From contig CP136066.1 of the NCBI GenBank assembly GCA_032622095.1, positions 94,073,319 through 94,137,318 of the forward strand: a stretch of 64,000 nt of DNA, read 5' to 3'. A program made the position numbers and the translations under genes. Under the pieces are notes generated by a model. The model ran no database searches. It was not told the origin of the DNA and was given only the letters and a program-made list of their open reading frames with translations. The first letter of the stretch is position 1. Each line of letters begins with the position of its first letter. Positions 10,703 through 22,306 of this stretch are shown one piece after another. This stretch comes from Siphonodentalium dalli (Eukaryota > Mollusca > Scaphopoda > Gadilida > Siphonodentaliidae).

Positions 10703-11528
10703 TGCTGGGGCGGCTCGTTCAGTTTAACAATTAGGAATGTTTTTAAGCGGACCGTTGGCATAATTATATTTAGATGCTTTATTCTCACATCCAAATCAAC
10801 ACATGTAATGTACATGTAATTGATATTGAGTGAGAAATTGCTGCATGCGATGGCGCGAGCAGACTATAAAACTGCATGACGCCACATGGTAAATTTGTTT
10901 ATACAGAGACCATATATATAGGCGGCCGGATGATTGGTTATATATAGTAACAAACCCATGGTCTAATATATGGGAGAAAAAGTATATCATGCAGGCTAAT
11001 TATCTCAACTAATGAGTTAAATTTTTATGGGGTGACCCAGTTCTAGAAAAAGTCGAACATTACAATGGTCCTTCGAGTTGACCGATAATTGGGCCGAGCA
11101 TGCCCGCCATGTAGACCAAATTAGAGTCGGACAATCGTGACAAATTCGCAATTTAAGCGACATATAACTTCCAAGCCTAATTGATATTATTTTCCGCTAT
11201 TTATATGGTATGCTCTATCGCGTTTTACCGCAATTAATCAGCTGAATTAATAGCAATATACAGGGCTGGGAACCCAGGCATGTCAGTAATTTATTCGGAA
11301 ATGGCTTCAAGATACCACGCCTGGAATTAAGATATATATGCGTTTTTTTCTAAAATGTTCCAAAGATATTAGCAAGCTAGTTGAGTAGACAAATGAGCTA
11401 CCCGAACAACTCATCTCCGAGTCAGATATTGCAAACATCGGATATCTGTCCAACAGATTTGTTTTAATGAGATTGTGGCGTTTTAATTTCGCAACCTCTA
11501 AAACTGGTGACTGAGATGGAAGTCACTT
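10703..11528. other. No gene recognised
   Basis: Nothing repeated elsewhere in the window and no convincing coding frame. Confidence 0.45.
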
Positions 11529-11952
11529 CATAACTTATGCTGAAATGGTCATAGTCACCCCAATTCGTTCAGTTGGGTACCTAGCTTTTTAAAACTTTCA
11601 GTTGGGTATAGCCAGCTTTAAAAAAAATTACATTTGGGTATAGTATACCCATCTTTGTGAAATCAGTCTGCAATACATATACTGTATGTCATATATATAC
11701 AATTCTTCTCCGCTATTATTTTCAAGCTTCGTGACGAATATATAGCATATAAAAGGTATTCACAAATTTAACAGGTTCATTTAGCAATCAACTGAGGGCA
11801 ATCACTAATTAAATCACGCTCTGTGTGAGATTTCATAAAGCTGGGTACCCAACTGTAAATTTTACAAAAGTTGGGTACCCAACTGAAAATAAAAAAAGCT
11901 GGGTACCTAACTGAACGAAAGGGGGTGACAGTGACCATTTCAGCATAACTTA
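11529..11952. mobile_element. Foldback element with 9-bp target duplication
   Basis: CATAACTTA occurs at 11529-11537 and 11944-11952. Inside it the ends are inverted (CTGAAATGGTCA / TGACCATTTCAG). The arms of about 130 bp each hold three or four copies of a GTTGGGTACCCAGCTTT-like motif in opposite orientation. A 9-bp duplication with long inverted arms is typical of Mutator-like elements, so a MULE relationship is possible. There is no coding capacity. Confidence 0.7.
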
Positions 11953-12353
11953 TAGGCTATCTTCTGAACAGTCATATTTATATGAGGGCGGGGTTGATAT
12001 ATATTAACTGTTTTGGTTGAGTTGTAGGCGAAGAAAACGATGAATACTTACTCGATGTGAGACATCTTATCGCCATTTTCGAATAACAAAAATATTCCCG
12101 GCCCTGTAAATAGGTGCCTTATAATTAACATGAGGAAACTAGTATTTCGTATAACTTCCTTTTCCTTTTGGTTGGCTTTTACCAATGCCAAATTAACCTG
12201 GAAACTTGTAGGACATACCAAAGTTGAAACATATATGCAGGGCAGATCGACACCGGTTTTGAGAAATAGTACACATATATATGGAAGTTGAGAATCGTTT
12301 TCTCATATAGAACTATGGTTATATCGTTGCATTTTTGTTTTTCACCTATTTGA
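11953..12353. other. No gene recognised
   Basis: Short spacer between two foldback elements with no open frame of note. Confidence 0.45.
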
Positions 12354-12439
12354 AAACAAATTTATTTGAGCTCCATGAATTCTGTTATATTAGTTCCCAG
12401 TTCCTAGTTCCCAGTTCTCAAAATATATAATAATCGTTA

Positions 12440-13765
12440 CTAAATCGCCTATGTAGTATGTATGCATAACCACCGCAGATACGGGGTAACCCTTTTGGAT
12501 TCTTCTTGTGCAACCGGCACTAGTCCATCTAAAAATCACAAACTAGGTCACATAAACTTGTCCAGCTGTTCAAAAATTGGGCGTAAGTCGTGCGTGGGGT
12601 AAAATTAGGACAATTTTCGTTGCTAAATTCCCTATGTAAGCATAACCACAGCAGCCACGGGGCAATCCTTGTGTATTCTTCTTGTGCCACCACTAGTCCA
12701 TCTAGAAATCACAAATCAAGTAACGTGCGCCCGTCCAGCTGTTCAAAACTTTGGCGTAAGTCGTGACTTGGTTTGTGATTTCTAGATGAACTAGTGGTGG
12801 CACAAGAAGAATCCACAAGGATAGCCCCGTGGCTGCTGTGGTTATGCTTACATAGGGAATTTATCAACGAAAATTGTCATATTTTTACCCCACGCACGAC
12901 TTACGCCCAATTTTTGAACAGCTGGACAAGTTTATGTGACCTAGTTTGTGATTTTTAGATGCACTAGTGGTGGCACAAGAAGATTCCACAATGATAGCCT
13001 CGTGGCTGCTACGGTTATGCCTATACGCAGGCGATTTAGTAAGGAAAAATGACCTTTTTTTCAATATTTTGACCCCACGCACGACTTACGCCCAATTTTT
13101 GAACAGCTGGACGGGCGCATGTTACTTGATTTGTGATTTCTAGATGGACTAGTGTTGGCACAAGAAGAATCCACAAGGATAGCCCCGTGGCTACTGTGAT
13201 TATGCTTACATAGGGAATTTAGCAACGAAAATTGTCCTATTTTACCCCATGCACGACTTACGCCCTATTTTTGAACAGCTGGACAAGTTTATGTGACCTA
13301 GTTTGTGATTTTTAGATGGACTGGTGGTGGCACAAGAATAATCCACAAGGATAGCCCCGTGGTTACTATGGTTAACAATTATGCCTATACGCTGGCGATT
13401 TAGCAACGAAAAAATACATTTTTTCATTATTTTGACCCCACGCACGACTTACGCCCAATGTTTGAAAGGCTGGACAGTCGTATGTGAACCCGTTTGTGAT
13501 TTTTAGATGGACTGGTGGTGGCACAAGAAGAATCCAAAAGGATAGCCCCGTGGCTGCTATGGTTATATGCCTACGCAGGCGATTTAGCAACGAAAAATGG
13601 CATTTTTTTTCAATATTTTGACCCCACGCACGACTTACGCCCAATTTTTTAACAGCTGGACCGACGTACGTATGTGACTTGGTTTGTGATTTCTAGATGG
13701 ACCAGTGGTGGCACAAGAAGAATCCACAAGGATAGCCCCGTGGCTGCTGTGGTTATATGCACACA
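12440..13765. repeat. 185-bp tandem array with an internal inversion
   Basis: Units contain ACGACTTACGCCC, AACAGCTGGAC, TTTGTGATTT and GTGGCACAAGAAGAATCC. In the rightward part unit starts fall near 12893, 13078, 13250, 13439 and 13627. Two subtypes largely alternate (ACATAGGGAATTTAGC versus ACGCAGGCGATTTAG), giving a dimer period near 360 bp. Orientation flips at about 12765, where two truncated units meet head to head. Confidence 0.8.
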
Positions 13766-13818
13766 GAAGTTGGAATCACTGACTGTTATGCTATTTTTTT
13801 ATATTTTTTTGGAGTTCT

Positions 13819-15326
13819 AGGTATATAGTTGTCAAGAATGGCAACTCACTTTGTCGAGGAACCTCCACAACCATTCACTTCGACCCGTGAATTTCAACAA
13901 CAAAAGCATAAATCTCAGGGTTTTCGGCATATATAGTTAGAAAAATCATTGATCTACAATCTTACCGCGAGCATAGCATCTATTCGTTGATTTATTCCAG
14001 GTTTTATCGCACGTTAACAATTTTTTTTCACCTGTTAGCTAGGTGGTACCGCCGAAGTTTGCCGGAACTCCTCGTGTGTCTTCGGAAAACCGCCAAATCG
14101 TCGAGCACGCAAATTTCAAAATGCGGAACCGTTTAAACGGACAGCGCACTGCGCGCAAAATTCGAACATTCGAATTTAAAATTAATTCGCGTGGGTGTGT
14201 CACGTGATATAATTGAGGTATAAGAATCACGGCGGCGTGTTCAATCCCCAGAACTAAATAAAATCAGTTTGTACTTGTTCAATACTTGATAACGAAGTAA
14301 AACGTTCATTTTACTTAAAAATCTGTTATATGCGATAATATATTATACATAATTATAAAAATCAACCATTAAAATGACCAACGTCACTGAAACTGCTTCA
14401 ATAGAGAACCTACAGGTTGACCAAGTATAACCAGGTTGTGCCCGCTCCTAGCCACATCTAAACAAACGCTTTGTTGTTCGTTCAACGCCATGATGCAAAT
14501 GATGATCTCAATTGTGTCTGATTAGAGACAGGTAAATTCTCCGAATTGAGACGAGCCCATGTATGGACATGGGTATAATTTTTTTGGAGCATAGATAATA
14601 ATGTCAGTTAATTCTCATCATTGCAATTGAGAAACATTGCGTCATACTCGGGGCAGCGAAACTAATTAATATTAACGATTATCATCGCACCCCATAATAA
14701 AATCCCATTGTCGACTATAGAAACATCTATAACTAGCCGGCCTACGCCCCTACAAGAGATATTCATGACGCCGTCCACTTTCATTTTCACTTTCATGTGG
14801 TTATTAACTGCTCTGCAATTGGAGGTGCTGCGAAAACAAAGGGGGGGGGGATCTATCGTACCAATGCAACACTATAGGATCGAGTGATTTGTTTGTTTTA
14901 GAAGTATCCATTTGACAAAATATAATCATGATATTTGCATTTTTCTGCTTTCTTTTCAGATGAACTGGTCCCTGATACTTTTAATAGACCGTGGGCTGAT
15001 TGTTTTGACCGATAACAATGTTCCGGCTCCCAATACCAGTTTTCGTACTACCCGATTTGCCGAATCAAATCGAGGAGTTCCGGCAAACTTCGGCGGTACC
15101 ACCTAGCTAACAGGTGAAAAAAATTTGTTAACGTGCGATAAAACCTGGAATAAATCAACGAATAGATGCTATGCTCGCGGTAAGATTGTAGATCAATGAT
15201 TTTTCTAACTATATATGCCGAAAACCCTGAAATTTATGCTTTTGTTGTTAAACTTCACGGGTCGAAGTGAATGGTTGTGGAGGTTCCTCGACAAAGTGAG
15301 TTGCCATTCTTGACAACTATATACCT
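13819..15326. mobile_element. 1.5-kb element with 256-bp terminal inverted repeats
   Basis: 13819-14074 and 15071-15326 are near-identical inverted repeats, starting AGGTATATAGTTGTC and closing near GGAACTCCTCG. The interior of about 1 kb is unlike anything else in the window. It holds a possible two-exon mini-gene but no transposase. I see no clear target-site duplication, perhaps because it sits at the inner edge of the larger foldback. Confidence 0.7.
14374..15106 (+). CDS. Speculative two-exon mini-gene inside the TIR element
   Basis: An ATG at 14374 opens a short exon ending at CAG|GTTGAC (14415) or CAA|GTATAA (14424), both in phase 0. About 540 bp later a pyrimidine-rich acceptor, CTGCTTTCTTTTCAG, ends at 14959. 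The following frame stays open in phase 0 for 48 codons to TAG at 15104-15106. The product would be about 62-65 residues, and its C-terminal part is encoded by the right inverted repeat. A TATA-like GGTATAAG lies at about 14217. No family is recognised; a chance arrangement is quite possible. Confidence 0.22.
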
Positions 15327-15424
15327 TTAAAACCCACCGGCGTGTTATCCCTTTGTCCGGACAGGGCTCTTATCTGGCAGAACGCTCAAGCGTTTTGATC
15401 GCATGAACATTATTTTAACGCCAA

Positions 15425-15495
15425 CAGTCATTCTTTTTTAAGAATGCCCGTGGGCATTATTTTTTAAGAATGCCCGTGGGCATTATTTTTTACGA
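15425..15495. repeat. 27-bp tandem repeat, two to three copies
   Basis: AAGAATGCCCGTGGGCATTA, with a T-run spacer, repeats twice and a diverged third start follows. Each unit contains the palindrome ATGCCCGTGGGCAT. Confidence 0.7.
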
Positions 15496-15605
15496 ATACA
15501 CGAGGGATTAAATCGACTGAGTGACGTCATAGAGTGGCTCCTCCCCCAATCATGTAAGTTGAGTCAATATAGCGTGTCGGCAAGCTGCATTAAATATCGG
15601 AACAC

Positions 15606-16050
15606 TTAAAGGTACTCAATCCGATCAGGCCCTCATAAATTACTATTTCTTTGGCTTCGGGGATAAACAATAATTGATTCGAGACGAGTAACCTACCTAT
15701 CAACGCTCATAGTGATCAGATTGTTTTTTTAAGTTTTGTTATTTCTATTGTTTTTGGCCCAGAAACACGCCGCCAAAATGATGGTCTCAGTCAAAATTGC
15801 GTTATTAATACACTTGATTTTAGAGTTATCCAGCTTCGCCTGTTTGAATAAGTGTTTATGTATACATCTCGAGAATATTACAAACTTAGGGGCAATTATT
15901 AGTACGCATAATTGCAAACGTCAAAAATTAATATCCAATAACTCTGAGCTTTGATGGTGGGTTACTCGACTCGAATCAATTATTTTTGTTTACCCCTGAA
16001 GTCACAGAAATAGTAATTTAGGGGTGCTTAATCGGATTGAGTACCTTTAA
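15606..16050. mobile_element. Family C TTAA-type palindromic element, copy 1
   Basis: It begins TTAAAGGTACTCAATCCGAT and ends GGATTGAGTACCTTTAA. Arms share TTTCTTTGGCTTCGGGG, TGATTCGAGACGAG and CAACGCTCATAGTGAT in inverted order. The centre is diverged relative to the 44.2-kb copy. A 72-codon frame inside it with a hydrophobic start is not supported as a gene. Confidence 0.7.
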
Positions 16051-16400
16051 TTTGCTGAGCTAATTAAAACTCACAAATATTTAGCGATTTTGATTTTATA
16101 TTGCCAAGCCAAAAAATTAAATAAAATTTCTTCAAACTTTGATACAAAAACACCAACAGCTATTTGGACTAACTATTTAGAAAAGTCCGCAGACAGGCTA
16201 AAACATATAGATAACATCTAAATACGTCCCTAAGTCGGTCAAATAAACACAAAACCGTTTAACACAGATTTTAACTATACGTTACTTATTGAACGAGAAA
16301 GTGCTCACATGGTTATTTTTAATACAATGGTGAAGCATAGAAAAAATATAACATTTCCAGTATCAAATTGAAACAGAATAGCGTATATCCATATGTGTAT

Positions 16401-16869
16401 AGACATGTCATGCATATCTACTCTGGCTTCGCCAAGATATCATACTCCACTAGTTCAAAACATGGTAACTTTCTGTTGCTTGACAGGGAAGTTTTATAAC
16501 ATTGAAAAAAAAATGCAGTTAACATATAATGCTCGGTTATAACTGTTCCGTAATAACATTGTATTTTATAGCAGGTAAAGGTCCTAACTCGAGTTTGCAT
16601 GGTTTGGGGGACTTGAATTAATCGATTGTACTATGCGTCGCTTGGAATTTCATTGATGTTGGCTCACAAAGATACACAAATCTTGCAACCTCGAGCTGGG
16701 AATTTATATTCAAGGAACAAGTATTAACGCAGAAATATATTCCCGGCATGGTTTGTTCAATCTTCAACCCCATCAGAAGATAATAGAAAAGGTTCCCAGG
16801 GTTTGAACATATGGAAAATGATATATACAGGGGTATATAGCCAGAGTAAAGATTCATGGCATGATCTAA
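16401..16869. mobile_element. Family G element, long copy
   Basis: The left end (CATGTCATGCATATCTACTCTGG) and the right end read in reverse (CATGCCATGAATCTTTACTCTG) are inverted repeats of about 70 bp. The arms include GTTCAAA(A/C)C..GG(T/G)AAC. A short version lies at 40034-40168. Frames of 103 and 119 codons on the minus strand overlap it, but they cross its edge and look like chance. Confidence 0.5.
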
Positions 16870-18561
16870 CACGTATGCCGAACTTGAACATTTTAGGGAG
16901 AACATTATAGGTACGTAAGGCGTTCGCATTGGTCTGTAAAATCATTATCACCAAGAGAAAATGTTGAACAATGGATTGGTTTTGTTCTTGTGTTGATTGT
17001 CGATAAGACATGGATAACGCGATCATGCGTTTTTTTTTATACTTTTCTTGAAGCACGAGTCGTTTTACAATCGATACAATCTCAATGGGTAAATGGTCAA
17101 CAGAACCGAGATTCAAGCACTATTTGGCGATAAAATGACTGTCAATGTTACAGTACTGTTCACATAAGTATGCAAAATGCATTGATAGTGTCGTTGTTGA
17201 ACATCAGCAATCCAGTTAAAACGAGGTTTTGGTGTTTGAAAATAAAATTTGTGCACATTTACTCACTGCGAAAACCCCATGGTTAATGCTAGCATACCAC
17301 ATTCCATTATTAACTGAATTTAAAAAACAAAAACAAATCGAGGCATGAGTTTTCATGGAGTTAGACTTTTTTTATAGATGCTAGGATTTTACAGGTTTCA
17401 GGCTCATATTTCAAATTGTTTCATGATTCCTCCCCACAATTGGTACAGTTAGGAAATTCCAAACCACGAGGTGGGAAGCAAATGAAATTACACGACATTG
17501 CGAGCTCGGTCTTGTTAAAAGGGGCGGGATGCAGCCGGGAAATCACAGGAGCCCTCTAGCCACGTCGCTGATGACTAATCAATTATATATTGGAACGATA
17601 TATATAGTCACTATATTTACGCGATTGAATGCCGTTTCGAAGAAAAGATAATACATGTTATACATTTGCGCACTAACCATTTGCTAACTTCTGTGGGTGA
17701 CACTTAAAGGTACATGTAAGGTCATCGTGGTGAGTGAATATTTGGAAATCATGCATATACGATGGGAAATTGCTAACAACGGGGGTGGCCCATGTCATGT
17801 AAGAATTGTCCAATAACTGGAAATGTTATGATACCTTTTGAAACACCATGAAGGGGGTGGGTGTGCGAAACTGAATTGTCATGTTGTTCTGAGTCACGTC
17901 TAACCACGCCCATGTGTATAAACCATAGGATGATACTTAAAATTCAAGCAAGTACATCACGTAGGTTTCCTTCTGATAATAATTGAAAATTCAAAATACC
18001 CCATACGATTGAACACCATAATACTTCTATTCATGCGTATTCTACACAAGACAACAATGAGAAATAATCAGTAAACCCATTTATGCAAGATTCTTGTGTG
18101 CTTTCGACTTATTAATAATAAGACAGTTTTACCAGGTATCGTGTTGTTTGGCGCCAGAATATTCGAAACATCACATTTTATAAAGAGCGTTTTTACATCA
18201 TTACCATTATTTTTCATGTTTTATTGCCCGATAAATTATTATGGAATGTTAACGTATTTGATGTCGAATTAGATGGGGCATCTTTAAATCAAGAATGAAA
18301 TATAGTAATATATTGCTCACATACACTGTCCGGATCCATAGCGCAACGACAAACTTCGGAAGAAACGTCCCTCAACTGGCGAGTCCTAATTCGAATTAAA
18401 TAATAATTGAAATGTGTTGCTTTTCATCGTGGACAACAAGGACATCACAAACTGTCCGTGCTGGGCATGTAGTCAGGTAATCAAGGCAGAGCTGTGGGCC
18501 AGACACAATTGATAGTAACTGTGGCTCCAACAACAATTCAATGAGTGGGTTTTAAGTCAGA
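16870..18561. other. No gene recognised
   Basis: 1.7 kb of unique-looking sequence in the core of the foldback structure. I see no transposase motif, splice-supported exon or repeat shared with the rest of the window. Confidence 0.45.
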
Positions 18562-18652
18562 TAATATTCTCAGCGTCGGGAATTCGGTAAAGAATAGACT
18601 CGGGCAAGCCCTCGTCTATTCTTTTACCGAATTCCCTCTGCTTCGAACATTA
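18562..18652. repeat. Hairpin with 38-bp arms
   Basis: ATAATATTCTCAGCGTCGGG to AAAGAATAGAC pairs with GTCTATTCTTTTACCG to GAACATTAT across a TCGGGCAAGCCCTC loop. It abuts the inner edge of the right foldback arm. Confidence 0.7.
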
Positions 18653-18660
18653 TCCTTTAC

Positions 18661-18998
18661 AGAACTCCAAAAAAATCTAAAAAAATAGCATAACAGTCAG
18701 TGATTCCAACTTCTGTGTGCTTACATAGGGAATTTGGCAACGAAAATTGTCCTATTTCTACCCCACGCACGACTTACGCCCAATTTTTGAACAGCTGGAC
18801 AAGTTTATGTGACCTAGTTTGTGATTCGTAGATGGACTAGTGGGGTCCGCACAAGAAGAATCCAAAAGGGTGGCCCCGTAGCTGCTGTGGTTATGCATAC
18901 ATAGGCGATTTAGTAACGATTATTATTATATTTTGAGAACTGGGAACTATGATCTGGGAACTAGTAACGGAATTCATGGAGCTGTTGATTTGTTGTTT
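18661..18998. repeat. Right arm of the 6.6-kb foldback
   Basis: AGAACTCCAAAAA, then CACTGACTGTTATG in inverted form, one 185-bp array unit and the outer segment ending GGAATTCATGGAG. It mirrors the left arm but with the array collapsed to one unit. Confidence 0.7.
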
Positions 18999-19108
18999 AA
19001 AATATTTTCAACCGTTGAACATTACATGCTGTCTATTATAAGTCGGTATTCAATGCTTGGAAAATATTTTTGTATTGTTCTGACAGTTTAAATTTACAAA
19101 CAATATTT

Positions 19109-20360
19109 GGTTACGTAGCGTTTTTCCGAAGACCCATAACTCCGAAGGTCCGATTCTCCGAAGGTCCGATTCTCCGACGCCCCGATTCTCCGAAAGCCCA
19201 TAACTCCGAAGTCCCGATTCTCCGAAATCCCATAACTCCGAAGACCCATCACTCCGAAAGCCCATAACTCCGAAGGCCTATAACTCCGAACGCCCATAAC
19301 TCCGAAGGTCTATAACTCCGAAGGGCCGATTCTCCGATTCTCCGAAGGTCCGATTCTCCGAAGATCATGTTTTATCGCTTATTAAATAGTGTACAGTCCA
19401 GTGGCGGGGTCAATGGGGCCCCCAAAAAACATGTCAAATGTCATGTAAACGTCAGGAAATCCCTCCTAGGCATTCAAATATTCACAGTGTTCCTGCCCAG
19501 GGGAGCCCCCGGACCAACGATTGGGGGCGACCCCTCCCATGTATATGCGCTCCCCAAATCAGGCCTTCGTGATATGCTTTCGGCATATCATATGCATGAT
19601 ATATCCCCCACATATCCCCCATATATGCTAATTATATAATGTGCACCCCTAAATTGGAACCCTGGCTCCGCCACCGGTGTGCACCGGGTATATTATAACG
19701 AAACGCTGCAAGAATGTCAGAGTAGCCTAACATGCACAGGGGCGACAAGTTCTTCCCCGTTCACCCCTGTACATTTTACTCTGGCATCTCATGGGCCAAC
19801 GTAACGTTATAGTATCTGGTGTATAGTCAGTGGCGGGCCAGGATTCCCATTTAGGTGGGGGCAGTAGGAAAAGTTTGAATATTTTTATGCCCCATGAACG
19901 ATTTCCGGGCGTTTACATGACATTGGACATGTTTTGGTAGGGGCCCATATTGTCTGAAATAGCAAGTAGAGGTTTAATGGGGGCAGTGGGAATTTTGGGA
20001 CCCCTTGGCTTCGCCACTGGACTGTACACTATTTAGTAAACGATAATACCCCGATAAAACAAAATCTTCGGAGAATCGGACCTTCGGAGAATCGGACCTT
20101 CGGAGTTATGGGCCGTCGGAGAATCGGGCCTTCGGAGTTATATGTCTTCGGAGAATCGGCCCTTCGGAGTTATAGGTCTTCGGAGATATAGGTCTTCGGA
20201 GAATCGGCCCTTCGGAGTTATGGGCTTTCGGAGAATCGGATCTTCGGAGTTATGGGCCGTCGGAGAATCGGGTCTTCGGAGTTGTGGGCCGTCGGAGAAT
20301 CGGGTCTTCGGAGTTGTGGGCCTTCGTAGTAATAGGTCTTCGGAAAACCGGTCTGACACC
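19109..20360. mobile_element. Foldback element with 15-bp-repeat arms and 8-bp target duplication
   Basis: CAATATTT flanks it at 19101-19108 and 20361-20368. The left arm (about 19127-19365) is a tandem array of CCGATTCTCCGAAGG and CCCATAACTCCGAAG variants. The right arm (about 20068-20345) is the same array inverted (CTTCGGAGAATCGG). Next inward is another inverted pair (TAAATAGTGTACAGTCCAGT / ACTGGACTGTACACTATTTA). The roughly 600-bp core has further inverted pieces and no transposase. An 8-bp duplication would suit hAT-like or related elements. Confidence 0.7.
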
Positions 20361-20368
20361 CAATATTT

Positions 20369-22299
20369 AATGAACACTGTTTTAGACCGAGAAACGAAAA
20401 TTTTCCTGCTTTCAGCTGCTTTCAGTAAATTTTGATAACACACTCAGTTGAAAATGTCCGCAGCAATGTAGTATTTGGATGGAATTTTCCAGCAGTTGAA
20501 AAGTAGCAAGGGGGTGCATATAAACTTCACCATGTCGAATTACTTTGATATGATTTAAGAGGTGCAGTTAACTTGGAAATTCGAAGTTGGAAACCTCACG
20601 AATGATAACCCCATAAAAGCCACACACCGCGTTATATATATAGACGGAAACGCTCTGGGTAGTTAGCGGAGCGCTTAACAAGTCCATGGGGCAAACATAT
20701 ATAAGGCCAAAACTGGCCGATTATGAAGACAGTACCACGGAATCAATTTAAAAAAGCGACGACAACAAAAGTATTTTTGGTCTATAGGCGTTATATTCGC
20801 AGACAGTATTATACCCATAACTTCAGCGCCACATCGCGACATGCATGTGAGGAGAATAGAAACTAGATATACCAACCCCCAGGTCACCACTTTGGATACA
20901 TTGCTGCTGCCAGTGATATACATACTTAAGTCAGTTAAATGTCGAATTGCCCCCGGTTGGCTAAAGAAGCGACGAATTACGTGACGAGGTTGTGAAATGA
21001 ACACAACAGCCACCGCGAGCTAAACCAATTACGAAACAGCGCCGTTCACTCTTAAAAGACACTTACTTCCCAGACCATAAAACGCGGCGAATTCAGCTCT
21101 CAGAAATTGCCAGAGTATGTTCATTTTGCAAGGACGCAATGTTCAAGAGGGCGATCATGCTCTATATTCCACAGTGTGACATTATCCGTGGTAACAATAA
21201 TGGTTGTAATTCAGGTTAAATATATGTCGCTAAAACATGCATTCTGTATACGATGTACGGTTTTCGATTCGCGGTCATGTGCATTCGCAGGTCCCTGGGG
21301 AAAATTACTAAAATTATTACAATTACCAATATACACTATACCAGTGACAAGGTTCAAATGATCGAGTTTAAAACCACACAACCTATCAAAGCCCTAATAA
21401 ATTTTAGAAATCGATAATTGCAGCAAAATTATCCTTATATGTCTTATTGGCAATAAATTCCCATTCATTTGACATTTTACTTGACGAAATTGGACGAAGC
21501 GAAGTCCAGATATCGTATCGGAAACTACCGAGATCGGGTCGTCAATCTCCCTGTCCGCTCAGAGGACTTTGACCTAGTTATAAAATCAATATCTGTGAGC
21601 AATGTCGTTATACGTGTGGGTAGTTTTACTTGACTTAATAAGCATAGCGTAAAAAAATCGATAGCAGAATACTTCCAGAACTCGGGTGTGTTCGAGTGTC
21701 TGCACTGGGCTCACTACATATGGTCGACGAGAGCATGGAGTGGTGTTCAAGAGGATATTGATGAAAACTCTCGGGCTCGAGATCTCTGTCTGAGCACACC
21801 TTGCATCGGCATCACCGCTGATTTTGAGTCGATACTGACGATATATACGTATGTAAGTGCAGCACGTGAACAACTCCAGAAGCTGTTTTCATTAAAATAT
21901 AAGGATTTGTGTATATACTGAACAACACTAGGAATATAACAGTGACTCAGTATAAAGGGCGACGTCATACCCAGAAGTAACATCTCAGTGATATGACCCA
22001 GCATGGAACCTTTATCCTTATCGACCTTTATTTGTACTCAACAAAGCTTAGTGCAGAAGAGTTGCCAACCACCGAATCCATAAGACAACCTGGAACAGCT
22101 TGTAACGATAATATTTATCCAGACAATATATAGTCAGGTTTATCCACACGGACGTTTATCTTGTAACGTCTGTTGCCATTCTATATACGTCATGTGATCA
22201 CATTGCCAACAAAAGTCACCTATATAGCTCACGCACGTGAATTTCGCCGACGCATACACGGTCATAAGCCCCATGCAGAGTTCAGTCCCCTACACACCA
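20369..22299. other. No gene recognised
   Basis: Spacer of 1.9 kb. A 112-codon minus frame at 20675-21013 and a few shorter frames are unsupported by motifs or splice sites. I see no repeats shared with the rest of the window. Confidence 0.45.
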
Positions 22300-22306
22300 A
22301 ACAATG

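Larger units (their letters stand above)
12354..18998. mobile_element. 6.6-kb foldback structure with 185-bp-repeat arms
   Basis: 12366-12640 is the reverse complement of 18725-18990. Both share CTCCATGAATT, TTCCCAGTTCTCAAAATAT and ATCGTTACTAAATCGCCTAT next to the array unit. The inner edges also match in inverted order: 13750-13818 ends TTTTTGGAGTTCT and 18661 begins AGAACTCCAAAAA. The left arm has many array units and an internal inversion; the right arm has one. The centre carries the 13819-15326 element, a family C element and a family G element. No transposase is visible, and no target duplication was found at the outer edges. Confidence 0.6.

Noticed and set aside
15736-15954. 72-codon frame with a signal-peptide-like start
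   Set aside because: It lies wholly inside a family C palindromic element and is not kept in the other copies.
16618-17116. Two overlapping minus-strand frames of 103 and 119 codons
   Set aside because: They cross the edge of the family G element, differ in frame, and show no domain or splice support.
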